From Falsirhodobacter deserti (lineage in GTDB: Bacteria; Pseudomonadota; Alphaproteobacteria; Rhodobacterales; Rhodobacteraceae), in contig NZ_ML137218.1 of NCBI RefSeq assembly GCF_004015795.1, positions 1,525,811 to 1,589,810 on the forward strand: a stretch of 64,000 bases of DNA, written 5' to 3'. Made by a program: the position numbers and the translations under genes. This document shows positions 10,342-17,593 of this stretch, one piece after another (position 1 is the first letter of the stretch; each line of letters begins with the position of its first letter). A model generated the notes under the pieces. It searched no databases. It saw only the letters and a program-made list of their open reading frames with translations, and was not told where the DNA came from.

Positions 10342-11129
10342 GCCTTATCCCCTTGATCGTTGACAGCCACTGCCATCTGGACTTCCCCGATTTCGACGCC
10401 GAGCGGGACGAGGTGATTGCCCGTGCCCGCGCCGCAGGCGTTTCGCGCATGGTCACGATCTGCACCCGCCTGCGCAACGAACCGCAGGTGCGCGCCATCG
10501 CCGAAAGCCATGACGGCGTCTTCTATGCCGCCGGCACCCACCCGATGAGCGCGGCGCAAGAGCCGATGGCCACGGTGGACCAGCTTGTTGCCATGTCCGC
10601 GCATCCCAAGTTCGTGGGCATCGGCGAAACCGGCCTTGATTACCATTACAGCGGCGATTCCGCTGCCGTTCAGCAGGAAAGCCTGCGCGTGCATATCGAG
10701 GCGGCGCGCCAGACCGGCCTGCCGCTGATCATCCATGCCCGCGAGGCAGATGACGACATGGCCCGCATCCTGACCGAGGAACACCGCGCCGGCACCTATT
10801 CCTGCGTGATGCATTGCTTCTCCTCCTCGGCGGAACTGGGCAGGGCGATGCTGGATCTGGGCTTCTATCTGTCCATGTCGGGCATTGCGGCCTTTCCGAA
10901 ATCGGGCGCGCTGCGCGACATCTTCGCTGCCGCGCCGCTGGACCGGATCCTTCTGGAAACCGACAGCCCGTATCTGGCCCCGCCCCCCTTCCGCGGCAAG
11001 CGGAACGAGCCCGCCTATACCGCCCATACCGCAAAGGTCGGGGCCGAGGTGTTCGGCCTCTCGCTGAAAGACTTCGCCGCCGCAACAACCGCCAACTTCG
11101 ACCGGCTGTTTACAAAGGCGGCGGCATGA
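10338..11129 (+). CDS. tatD: TatD-family metal-dependent deoxyribonuclease
   Basis: A 263-residue TIM-barrel amidohydrolase-like nuclease (TatD/YcfH group). The metal site starts with the HxH in DSHCHLDF (residues 9-16), GIGETGLDYHY supplies the bridging glutamate, and LLETDSPYLAPPPFRGKRNEP is the C-terminal signature. Location after holB is the common arrangement. Its stop overlaps the next gene's start as ATGA. It likely acts as a 3'-5' DNA exonuclease or DNA-quality enzyme; the exact substrate is not shown by sequence. Confidence 0.93.
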   Translation: MSLIPLIVDSHCHLDFPDFDAERDEVIARARAAGVSRMVTICTRLRNEPQVRAIAESHDGVFYAAGTHPMSAAQEPMATVDQLVAMSAHPKFVGIGETGLDYHYSGDSAAVQQESLRVHIEAARQTGLPLIIHAREADDDMARILTEEHRAGTYSCVMHCFSSSAELGRAMLDLGFYLSMSGIAAFPKSGALRDIFAAAPLDRILLETDSPYLAPPPFRGKRNEPAYTAHTAKVGAEVFGLSLKDFAAATTANFDRLFTKAAA

Positions 11130-11911
11130 TGCGGCATACCATCCTCGGCTGTGGATCATCCGGGGGGGTGCCCCGGCTGGGCGGCCATTGGGGAAGCTGC
11201 GACCCCGCCAATCCCAAGAACCGGCGCCGCCGCTGCTCGATGCTGGTCGAACGGGACGGGCCGGACGGCACCACCCGCGTGCTGATCGATACCACGCCCG
11301 ACATGCGCGACCAGCTTCTGGATGCAGGCGTGGGCACGCTGGATGCAGTCGTCTTCACCCATCCTCATGCCGATCATGTGCACGGCATCGACGATCTGCG
11401 CCAGATCGTGTTCAACACCGGCACCCGCCTGCCCGTCTGGGCCGACCAGCAAACGCAGGATGCGCTGTTCTCGCGCTTTGCCTATGCCTTTGTGCAGCCC
11501 GTCGGCTCCAGCTATCCGCCCATCTGCGATCTGCATCCAATCGACGGTGCGTTCGAGGTTCGGGGCGCGGGCGGGCCGATACCCTTTCTTCCCTTCCGCG
11601 CGGATCATGGCGCCATCCATGCCCTCGGGTTCCGCATCGGGAATGTCGCCTATCTTCCCGACGCTGTCGACATCCCCGAGGAAAGCTGGCCCGCGCTGGA
11701 AAACCTTGACCTGTTCATCGTGGACGCGCTGCGCCGCAATCCCCATCCAAGCCACGCGCATCTGGCACTGACACTGGAGTGGATCGCCCGCGCAGCCCCG
11801 GCACGCGCGATCCTGACCAACATGCACCTGGACATGGATTACGACACGCTGCTGGGCGAACTGCCCGCGCATGTCCGCCCCGCCTTCGACGGCATGAGGA
11901 TCGAGGGGTGA
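11126..11911 (+). CDS. PhnP-like MBL-fold phosphodiesterase
   Basis: A 261-residue metallo-beta-lactamase-fold hydrolase of the PhnP / cyclic phosphodiesterase type. It begins HTILGCGSSGGVPR and carries a GSCDPANPKNRR cysteine-containing segment typical of this group, then the metal motif HPHADH and further histidines near RADHGAIHALGF and NMHLDMDY. The start at 11126 gives a 4-bp overlap with tatD; the frame is open well upstream, but that part has no family similarity. A phn operon is absent, so the substrate is unknown (cyclic phosphodiester or small nucleotide). Confidence 0.88.
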   Translation: MMRHTILGCGSSGGVPRLGGHWGSCDPANPKNRRRRCSMLVERDGPDGTTRVLIDTTPDMRDQLLDAGVGTLDAVVFTHPHADHVHGIDDLRQIVFNTGTRLPVWADQQTQDALFSRFAYAFVQPVGSSYPPICDLHPIDGAFEVRGAGGPIPFLPFRADHGAIHALGFRIGNVAYLPDAVDIPEESWPALENLDLFIVDALRRNPHPSHAHLALTLEWIARAAPARAILTNMHLDMDYDTLLGELPAHVRPAFDGMRIEG

Positions 11912-12843
11912 GTGCGCTCCTCGACGTCATCCTTCCTGTCTTTCTCGTCATCGGTTTCGGCTATTGGGCGCGCAGGTCCGGCCTGATGCAGGACAGTGCG
12001 GTGGATGGCATCCTGCGGTTCGCGCAGAACTTCGCGGTTCCGTGCCTGCTGTTTCGCAACATGGCCACGCTGGACATCGCCAACAGCTTCGAGCCGGGGA
12101 TCTTCCTCGCCTTCTATACCGGCGCGTTCGTCTGCTTCGCAATCGGCATCCTTGCCGTGCTTTTCATCTTCAGGCGCCCGGCCGAGGATGCGGTGGCCAT
12201 CGGGTTCTGCTGCATGTTCTCCAATTCCCTCCTCATGGGGCTTCCCATCATGGAGCGGGCCTACGGGCCCGATTCGCTGGCAGGGAACTTCACCATCATC
12301 GCGCTGCATTCGCCCATCCTTTACGGCAGCGGCATCGCCCTGATGGAGATTGCGCGCGCCCGCGGCACGGGCCTGTCCCCCCTGCAGCTTGCGCGGCAGA
12401 TCCTGCGGGCCATCGTGCGCCAGCCGCTGGTCATCGGGATCATGCTGGGCTTTGCGTGGAACTTCAGCGGCCTTGCGATTCCCACCGCGGTGGATGGCGG
12501 GCTGCAGATGATGGTTCGCGCCGCCCTGCCGGCTGCCCTGTTCGGCCTTGGCGGCGCATTGTGCCGTTACCGCCCCGAGGGGGATGCGAAGCTGATCACC
12601 ATGGTCTGCTTCCTGTCGCTGGTCGTCCATCCGGGCGTTGCCTATCTTATCGGCCACGCCGTCGGGCTCAATGTCGGCCAGATCCGGTCGGCTGTGGTGA
12701 CGGCAGCAATGGCGCCCGGAATGAACGCCTATCTGTTCGCCAACGTCTATGGGGTGGCACGCCGCGTCAGCGCGTCCAGCGTGCTGATCGCGACGGCAGC
12801 GTCACTGGTTTCCATCTGGCTCTGGCTGCATATCCTGCCATAA
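11908..12843 (+). CDS. AEC-family (auxin efflux carrier-like) membrane transporter
   Basis: A 311-residue inner-membrane protein with about ten hydrophobic helices, of the AEC/malonate-permease type. The start LLDVILPVFLVIGFGYWARRSG and the midpoint FCCMFSNSLLMGLPI are characteristic; the last helices include APGMNAYLFANVYG. The GTG at 11908 overlaps the upstream stop as GTGA, which fixes the start. It is probably the last gene of the operon that began with the carboxypeptidase. Its 3' end overlaps the convergent spanin gene by 42 bp. Substrate (often an organic or amino acid) is not predictable. Confidence 0.88.
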   Translation: MSALLDVILPVFLVIGFGYWARRSGLMQDSAVDGILRFAQNFAVPCLLFRNMATLDIANSFEPGIFLAFYTGAFVCFAIGILAVLFIFRRPAEDAVAIGFCCMFSNSLLMGLPIMERAYGPDSLAGNFTIIALHSPILYGSGIALMEIARARGTGLSPLQLARQILRAIVRQPLVIGIMLGFAWNFSGLAIPTAVDGGLQMMVRAALPAALFGLGGALCRYRPEGDAKLITMVCFLSLVVHPGVAYLIGHAVGLNVGQIRSAVVTAAMAPGMNAYLFANVYGVARRVSASSVLIATAASLVSIWLWLHILP

Positions 12844-13059
12844 CGCCAGCGCCGCCAGCCTGTCGCGGCAATCGCGCAAGGCGGTGCGGTCGCGGCCCCA
12901 TGCCAGCTCCACCTCGGCCTGCGTCAGGCTGCGGTCGGGCAGGCCTTGCGGGGCCGCGCAGGGCACCAGCAGGCTGGGCGGCGGCGCGGGCCTATCGGCG
13001 GGCGATGCGGCGCACGCTGTCAGCGCGCAAAACGACAGAATCGGCGTCAGGGTCCGCAT
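12802..13059 (-). CDS. Outer-membrane spanin-like lipoprotein (Rz1 type)
   Basis: An 85-residue lipoprotein. A short signal peptide ends in the lipobox LTAC with Cys16, followed by a proline-rich start (DRPAPPPSLLVP) and a charged helical tail. Its first 68 bp overlap the end of the inner spanin in another frame, the classic overlapping Rz/Rz1 arrangement of phage lysis cassettes. The proposed role is to pair with the inner spanin and disrupt the outer membrane during lysis. The ATG at 13059 is preferred because it starts just before the signal peptide. The 3' end overlaps the AEC transporter gene on the other strand. Confidence 0.72.
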   Translation of the reverse strand: MRTLTPILSFCALTACAASPADRPAPPPSLLVPCAAPQGLPDRSLTQAEVELAWGRDRTALRDCRDRLAALALWQDMQPEPDGNQ

Positions 13060-13279
13060 GGGCGGCATCCTCCAGGGCTTGGGCAAGCTGGTCACGTTCA
13101 GCGGCGGCGACAAGGCGCGCGATTTCCGCCCGCCCCGCAAGTTGTGCAGCGCGAAAGGCCTCGGCACGCGCGGCAGAAAGCGCCAGCGCCGCCTCCGTTT
13201 CTGCCGCCCCGTGCCCCATCCGCCAGCCCTGCGCGCCCGAAGCGGCGCAAAGCAGCAGCACGGCAAGCACCCACTTCAC
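12992..13279 (-). CDS. Inner-membrane spanin-like protein (Rz type)
   Basis: A 95-residue protein with one N-terminal membrane helix (about residues 3-19, [18 protein letters not shown]) and a long alanine- and charge-rich helix behind it, the shape of i-spanins. The GTG at 13279 overlaps the muramidase stop as GTGA; a GTG ten codons upstream is possible. Its identity rests on topology, size, and overlap with the lipoprotein rather than on sequence similarity, which is normal for spanins. Confidence 0.68.
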   Translation of the reverse strand: MKWVLAVLLLCAASGAQGWRMGHGAAETEAALALSAARAEAFRAAQLAGRAEIARLVAAAERDQLAQALEDAAHADPDADSVVLRADSVRRIARR

Positions 13280-13884
13280 GACACGACCGTATCGGGAATT
13301 CGCGCCCACTTGGCATAGGCCGCCGCCAAACGCGTATGATACCCGTGGCGGGCATAGCCGGCACCGTTATAGCCGCGGGCAAAGGCCGACCAGTCATGGC
13401 GGCGCAACTCGTCATCCAGCCCTTCGGACCGGATGAAGTTCACCATAGCCTCAAGTTGGGCCGCCTCGCTGTCCATGAAGGCCGCGACCATACCCTGAAC
13501 CGTGTCATACCCCGCCGCCTTGTGGTTGAAGCCCATGATCTGCCCCATCCCCCACGACGCTGACCGCAGCGCCGCCGTGTTGTCCAGCAACCGCGCCAGT
13601 GCCAGCCGCTGATAGCTGTCCTTGGGATAGGGCCGCGTGCCCCAGACGGGATAGGCAAGGCCTGCCCGTTCAGCCCCCTTCCGCTTTGCTGCCGGCAATT
13701 CGCGCCAGAAGACATGCGGCTCGAACAACATGCGCGGACGGCCCTGCGAATCATATCCGCCGCCCGCAGTTTCCACCTCGATCACGGCATGCAGTTCATC
13801 CTCACCCACGCCGATCAGCGCGCCGATCTCGGGCAGGTCGAAGTCGTTCAGCCGCTCTGCGCGGCCCCGGAAGCTGAGTGTCAC
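13276..13884 (-). CDS. N-acetylmuramidase-type phage endolysin (DUF3380)
   Basis: A 202-residue peptidoglycan hydrolase of the N-acetylmuramidase (DUF3380) family. The likely catalytic glutamate lies in [12 protein letters not shown] near residue 37, followed by the family's [16 protein letters not shown]. The middle has [19 protein letters not shown], and the C-terminal part has [13 protein letters not shown]. No signal peptide is present, so export would need a holin. The GTG start overlaps the upstream 31-codon gene as GTGA. A peptidoglycan-binding module found in some relatives is absent. Confidence 0.88.
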   Translation of the reverse strand: MTLSFRGRAERLNDFDLPEIGALIGVGEDELHAVIEVETAGGGYDSQGRPRMLFEPHVFWRELPAAKRKGAERAGLAYPVWGTRPYPKDSYQRLALARLLDNTAALRSASWGMGQIMGFNHKAAGYDTVQGMVAAFMDSEAAQLEAMVNFIRSEGLDDELRRHDWSAFARGYNGAGYARHGYHTRLAAAYAKWARIPDTVVS

Positions 13885-13976
13885 AGGCTTGATCCCCAGA
13901 TGATGAAGGTGATGATCGTGGCCAGCGCCCAGGCGCGGCCTTCTTCGCGGGCAAGACGGATCAGCAGCTCAGGCAT
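13881..13976 (-). CDS. 31-residue single-span membrane protein in lysis cassette
   Basis: A tiny gene encoding a charged N-terminus ([16 protein letters not shown]) and one hydrophobic helix ([15 protein letters not shown]) at the very C-terminus. It has a good ribosome site (GGAGG, 7 nt before ATG), overlaps the holin-like gene by 8 bp and the endolysin by 4 bp, so it is embedded in a coupled cassette. It may be a holin accessory or antiholin, or a pinholin-like peptide; function is inferred only from position. Confidence 0.6.
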   Translation of the reverse strand: MPELLIRLAREEGRAWALATIITFIIWGSSL

Positions 13977-14283
13977 CGTGCAGCCTCCGCGCGCGGCTTT
14001 CGCAGATCGCGCCGAACATGCGCACGCCGGAAATTCCAAGCGTGCCCGAAATGAAGGCCGCCATGGGAATCGCCTGCGGCGCCGCATCCATGCCCAGCGC
14101 CCAAAGGCTCATCGGCCAAAGATAGTGGCCTGCCAGCGCCCCGCCGGCCACGGCCAGCACCGCCGATTTCAAGCGCCGCTGTTCCGAGGCAATCCAGCGG
14201 GTCAGCCCGCCAAAGGCGCCGGCCAGCACCGTACGCGCCCCTTCCGATCCCAGCGCACAAAGCGCCATGCCGCAGCCATCCAT
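13969..14283 (-). CDS. Holin-like small membrane protein
   Basis: A 104-residue protein with two or three hydrophobic segments (about residues 17-29, 40-64 and 70-92) and a charged C-terminal tail [10 protein letters not shown]. The context (first gene of a cassette with muramidase and spanins) points to the holin that would let the endolysin reach the cell wall. The ATG at 14283 follows a GGGGCGGGGA sequence that may serve as ribosome site. No specific holin family is certain. Confidence 0.66.
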   Translation of the reverse strand: MDGCGMALCALGSEGARTVLAGAFGGLTRWIASEQRRLKSAVLAVAGGALAGHYLWPMSLWALGMDAAPQAIPMAAFISGTLGISGVRMFGAICESRARRLHDA

Positions 14284-14372
14284 TCCCCGCCCCTTTCCGC
14301 GTTGATGACGCAAAGGTGCCTGTCGCGGGTTAAGGTGGGGAAAGCGGACCGTACGGTGGGGAGCGCAACGAA

Positions 14373-14400
14373 CAAGGGCGGACCTTGCAGCCCGCCCTTG
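14373..14400 (-). terminator. Hairpin terminator downstream of tRNA-Leu
   Basis: A 9-bp perfect stem (CAAGGGCGG with CCGCCCTTG) around a 10-nt loop starts 8 nt after the tRNA 3' end on the minus strand. The following T-run is weak (TTCGTT). It probably ends the tRNA transcript before the lysis cassette. Confidence 0.5.
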
Positions 14401-14408
14401 GTTCAAAA

Positions 14409-14495
14409 TGGTGCGGTCGAGAAGACTCGAACTTCCACGGGAGTTACCCCACAGCGACCTCAACGCTGCGCGTCTACCAATTCCGCCACGACCGC
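14409..14495 (-). tRNA. tRNA-Leu (anticodon GAG)
   Basis: An 87-nt class II tRNA with encoded CCA. The acceptor stem is GCGGTCG paired with CGACCGC, the D-loop contains TTGGTAGAC, and the anticodon stem CAGCG/CGCTG encloses loop TTGAGGT, giving anticodon GAG (CUC/CUU codons). A long variable arm precedes the T-arm with GTTCGAGTC. It lies directly upstream of the lysis cassette on the same strand and divergent from lipB. Confidence 0.95.
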
Positions 14496-14625
14496 ACTGC
14501 CTTGGCTTGGTGTCGGGCTTTTAACTGACGTTCCGCGCGATGAAAAGCGGATTCTTGCAGTCGATCGGCGATTGTATCCGGCGGCGGATTCGCCCATCTG
14601 TGATGGCGTTACAGAAAGGCCCATC

Positions 14626-15297
14626 ATGGACTGGACCCACCTTCCCGGTCACGCCGATTATGCCGCCACCCTTGCCGCGATGGAGGAGCGGGTCGCCCGC
14701 ATCGCCCGCGGCGAGGCGGAGGAGGCGATCTGGCTGCTTGAACATCCCCCCCTCTACACCGCAGGCACCTCTGCCCGCGCCGAGGATCTGGTCGCGCCCG
14801 ACCGTTTTCCCGTCTTCGACGTGGGGCGCGGCGGGCAATACACGTATCACGGGCCGGGGCAGCGTGTCGCTTACGTGATGCTGAACGTGGGCGCCCGCGG
14901 GCGCGATGTGCGCCAGTTCGTGTGTTCGCTTGAAAACTGGGTGATCGACACGCTGGCCGAATTCGGCGTGCGGGGCGAACGTCGCCAAGGGCGTGTCGGC
15001 GTCTGGGTCGCGCGTCCCGACAAGGCCCCCGGCCCTACGGGCGCCGTTCGCGAAGACAAGATCGCCGCGATCGGCGTGAAGCTGCGCCGCTGGGTCAGCT
15101 TCCACGGAATCAGCCTGAACGTCGAACCCGACCTGTCGCATTTCGACGGCATCGTGCCCTGCGGCATCCGCGAACATGGTGTCACGAGCCTTGTCGATCT
15201 GGGTCTGCCCGTCACGATGGAGGATGTGGACACGGCCCTGATGGCGACGTTCCCGCGCCACTTCCCCGAGTTGAACGGCACGGACACGGCAGTATAA
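14626..15297 (+). CDS. lipB: Octanoyl-[ACP]:protein N-octanoyltransferase
   Basis: A 223-residue LipB, which moves octanoyl groups from acyl carrier protein to lipoyl domains in the first step of lipoate synthesis. Family motifs are [39 protein letters not shown] (catalytic lysine) and [15 protein letters not shown] (catalytic cysteine). The frame is open far upstream through the tRNA, but only the part from ATG 14626 is conserved. The next gene follows after 48 bp. Confidence 0.95.
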   Translation: MDWTHLPGHADYAATLAAMEERVARIARGEAEEAIWLLEHPPLYTAGTSARAEDLVAPDRFPVFDVGRGGQYTYHGPGQRVAYVMLNVGARGRDVRQFVCSLENWVIDTLAEFGVRGERRQGRVGVWVARPDKAPGPTGAVREDKIAAIGVKLRRWVSFHGISLNVEPDLSHFDGIVPCGIREHGVTSLVDLGLPVTMEDVDTALMATFPRHFPELNGTDTAV

Positions 15298-15345
15298 CCT
15301 GCCCTCAACAGCCGGGCGCCGCGCCCCAGCCAGAACGGAGGGCCC

Positions 15346-16734
15346 ATGGCCGACCTCTTGAACCACCGCCTTCCGGCAACCGATCCGCGCATGATCGGTC
15401 TGCGTTTCCTGCTGACGGCGGTTCTGGCAGGTGTTCTTTCGCTGGCACTGACGGCCCTGATGCGCCTGGAACTTGCCTCACCGGGCCTGCAGCACCTGTG
15501 TCAGGGCGGCATCCGCCTGATTGCCGATGCCGCGCGTCCCTGCACTGATTCGGGCTTCTGGCCCGTGCTTGCCGCTTCGCACGGGCTGCTGATGGCGTTC
15601 TTCACGCTGATGCCGGCGCTGTGCAGCGGGCTGGGGCTGTGGCTTCTTCCCTCGCTGATTGGCGCGAAGGATCTTGCCTTCCCGCGGATGGCGCTGACCG
15701 GCTGGTGGATCTATGCCGCGTCCCTGCTGATGGCGGTTGTGGCGATGGCGCTGTCGTCGGCCCCGCTGGCACTTGCAGCACTGGCGATGACGGGGCTTTC
15801 GGCAATCCTTGGTGCGATCAACACGATCACCACCTTCCTTAATCACCGCGCCGAGGGGGTCACGCTGGACCGTGCACCGCTTTTCGCGTGGTCGCTGACA
15901 ATCGCCGCCGGCCTTGTCCTGCTGGCGGTGCCGACGGTGGCAGGCGCAGCGCTGATGCTGGCACTTGGCAAGGGCAGCGCGGCAGACCTGCTGGCGCGCC
16001 AGGGCGGCGATGCCGAGGCGATGCGCCAGATCCTGTGGTTCTTTGCGCATCCGCAGCTTTACGTGATCGCCCTTCCCTCCATCGGCATCGCCAGCCACAT
16101 CATCGCGATCCGCGCAGGCCGCCCGCTGGTCGGCCGTCCGGCCGTACTGGCTGCGATGGCACTACTGGCGGGCCTCGGCGTTACGCTCTGGATGCAGGAA
16201 CTTTACACCAACGGCCTTGGCGTCAGCGAGGAAGGGTTCTTCGGCATCGCGACATGGGCCTTCATCCCGCCCGCACTGCTCGCGGCGATGATGTGGATCT
16301 TGACGCTGGCCGGCGGGGCGCGTCCCTTCGATGCGCCGCTGCTTTGGGCTTGCGGGTTCGTCGCACTGATTCTCGGCGCTGTTCTGCTGGCCCTCGCAGG
16401 TACAGAAGGCACGATCGCACGCTTTCACTACGCGCTTGGCCTTGGCGCGGTGTTCGGGCTGTTCGCCGGGCTGCACCTGTGGCTGCCGATGATAACCGGC
16501 CGCGCATTGCCCGACGTTTCGGGCCGCTTGCAGGCGCTGATGATGTTCGCGGGTGTGAACCTGTCATTCCTGCCCGGCCTGACCGAGATGTGGCAGAACG
16601 CAGGCGCCACCCTGTCATTCCTGTCCTTCGCGCTGTTCGTCGGATCAGTCGGCTGGTCCCTGCGCTTCGGACAGCGCGTAACACTGCCCGAAGTGGCAGG
16701 GGAACCCGCACCGGCCCAGGTCCGGCAGGCCTAA
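15346..16734 (+). CDS. Heme-copper oxidase subunit I (CtaD-like) paralogue lacking binuclear-centre ligands
   Basis: A 462-residue protein with about twelve membrane helices that aligns by eye with aa3-type cytochrome c oxidase subunit I. Conserved blocks: ASHGLLMAFFTLMPAL (low-spin heme ligand His79), IGAKDLAFPRM, INTITTFLNHRAEGVTL, WFFAHPQLY (CuB ligand His235 and Tyr239), ARFHYALGLGAVF (His361 is the second low-spin heme ligand). Losses: the CuB HH pair is QE in LWMQELYT (284-285), the heme a3 ligand of the HFH motif is Arg359, and the proton-channel Glu of GHPEVY is Gln237. The K-channel lysine and heme-propionate arginine pair are not seen. It should hold one low-spin heme but cannot reduce oxygen in the usual way. 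GGAGGGCCC precedes ATG. No subunit II or III is nearby; lipB is just upstream. Confidence 0.85.
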   Translation: MADLLNHRLPATDPRMIGLRFLLTAVLAGVLSLALTALMRLELASPGLQHLCQGGIRLIADAARPCTDSGFWPVLAASHGLLMAFFTLMPALCSGLGLWLLPSLIGAKDLAFPRMALTGWWIYAASLLMAVVAMALSSAPLALAALAMTGLSAILGAINTITTFLNHRAEGVTLDRAPLFAWSLTIAAGLVLLAVPTVAGAALMLALGKGSAADLLARQGGDAEAMRQILWFFAHPQLYVIALPSIGIASHIIAIRAGRPLVGRPAVLAAMALLAGLGVTLWMQELYTNGLGVSEEGFFGIATWAFIPPALLAAMMWILTLAGGARPFDAPLLWACGFVALILGAVLLALAGTEGTIARFHYALGLGAVFGLFAGLHLWLPMITGRALPDVSGRLQALMMFAGVNLSFLPGLTEMWQNAGATLSFLSFALFVGSVGWSLRFGQRVTLPEVAGEPAPAQVRQA

Positions 16735-16919
16735 CCCGCCGGACGCTGCGGCCCTGCCAGATCGGGCGGGGCCATTTCTTCCAGCTCTGCCAGTGTCAGC
16801 ATGTCATACATGTCGCGCGAACGGTGGTTAAGTGCACGCGCGTTCAGCAAGCCACGGCGGGCGGACAAAGCCGCCCCCGCACATTCGGTAAAGTACTCGG
16901 ATCGGACCTGAGCGTTCAC
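16731..16919 (-). CDS. Small protein with strong ribosome site, unknown function
   Basis: A 62-residue soluble protein (SEYFTECAGAALSARRGLL near the start, then SRDMYDMLTLAELEEM). The GTG start has a perfect AAGGAGG 7 nt upstream, unusually strong for this window, which is the main support. There is no signal peptide or membrane segment. It ends with a 4-bp overlap with the convergent oxidase-like gene. I do not recognise the family. Confidence 0.68.
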   Translation of the reverse strand: MNAQVRSEYFTECAGAALSARRGLLNARALNHRSRDMYDMLTLAELEEMAPPDLAGPQRPAG

Positions 16920-17000
16920 GGGAAAGCCTCCTTCTGGTGCGTCGGGTCACAAGTCGCTGCAACACGCACCAAGGCCAGAGGTTCCCTGAACAGGCGGATG

Positions 17001-17456
17001 TCAGCCGAGACGGGCCTTCAGCTGCGCCCCGGCGGCGCCGAAATCCATCTGCCCGGTATATTCTGCCTTCAGATGCGCCATCACGCGGCCCATGTCGCGC
17101 AGGCTGGTCGCACCGGTTTCCGCGATGGCGTTGTCGATCGCCTGTTCCACTTCCGCAGGCGAAAGCTGGCGGGGCAGGAAATCCTCGATCACGCGGATCT
17201 CGGCCCGTTCCTTAGCGGCAAGATCGGTGCGGCCACCCTCTTCATAAACGCGGGCGCTTTCCTGGCGCTGCTTGACCATGCGGCCCAGCACGGCAAGAAT
17301 ATCTGCATCGGGCACGACTTCCTCGCCCTCGGCGCGGGCGGCGATGTCGCGATCCTTGACGGCGGCGTTGATCAGGCGCAGCGTCGAAAGGCGATCCGCC
17401 TCCTTCGCGCGCATGGCATCCTTCAGCGCAGCCTGCAGCTTGTCGCGGATTGTCAT
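17001..17456 (-). CDS. yqeY: GatB/YqeY domain-containing protein
   Basis: A 151-residue YqeY-type protein (MTIRDKLQAALKDAMRAKEA at the start, TLRLINAAVKD next, then LPRQLSPAEVEQAI and DMGRVMAHLKAEYTGQMD). The domain resembles the tRNA-binding tail of GatB and may assist aminoacyl-tRNA handling, but its function is not settled. The ATG at 17456 has AGGAG 8 nt upstream. It is divergent from carA, an arrangement common in alphaproteobacteria. Confidence 0.9.
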   Translation of the reverse strand: MTIRDKLQAALKDAMRAKEADRLSTLRLINAAVKDRDIAARAEGEEVVPDADILAVLGRMVKQRQESARVYEEGGRTDLAAKERAEIRVIEDFLPRQLSPAEVEQAIDNAIAETGATSLRDMGRVMAHLKAEYTGQMDFGAAGAQLKARLG

Positions 17457-17593
17457 AAAAGAACTCCTGCTGTTCCAGTGGCGCAGAATACAGATCAAGG
17501 CCCGCATGCGCAACGCGCGTTAAGCCTTGACCATGCCCCCTCCAGACCATAGGTTCCGCCCGTTTATCCAAATGCAAAAAAAGGAGTCGCGCG

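Noticed and set aside
11964-13436. Open frame of 490 codons on the plus strand across the transporter and lysis genes
   Set aside because: Arg/Ala/Pro-rich, no motif; conflicts with a well-supported AEC transporter and the coupled minus-strand cassette.
12802-14495. Complete prophage
   Set aside because: Only lysis genes are present; no integrase, portal, capsid, tail or repressor is found.
13714-14625. Upstream extension of the lipB frame through the tRNA-Leu gene
   Set aside because: It reads through a tRNA and has no LipB similarity before ATG 14626.
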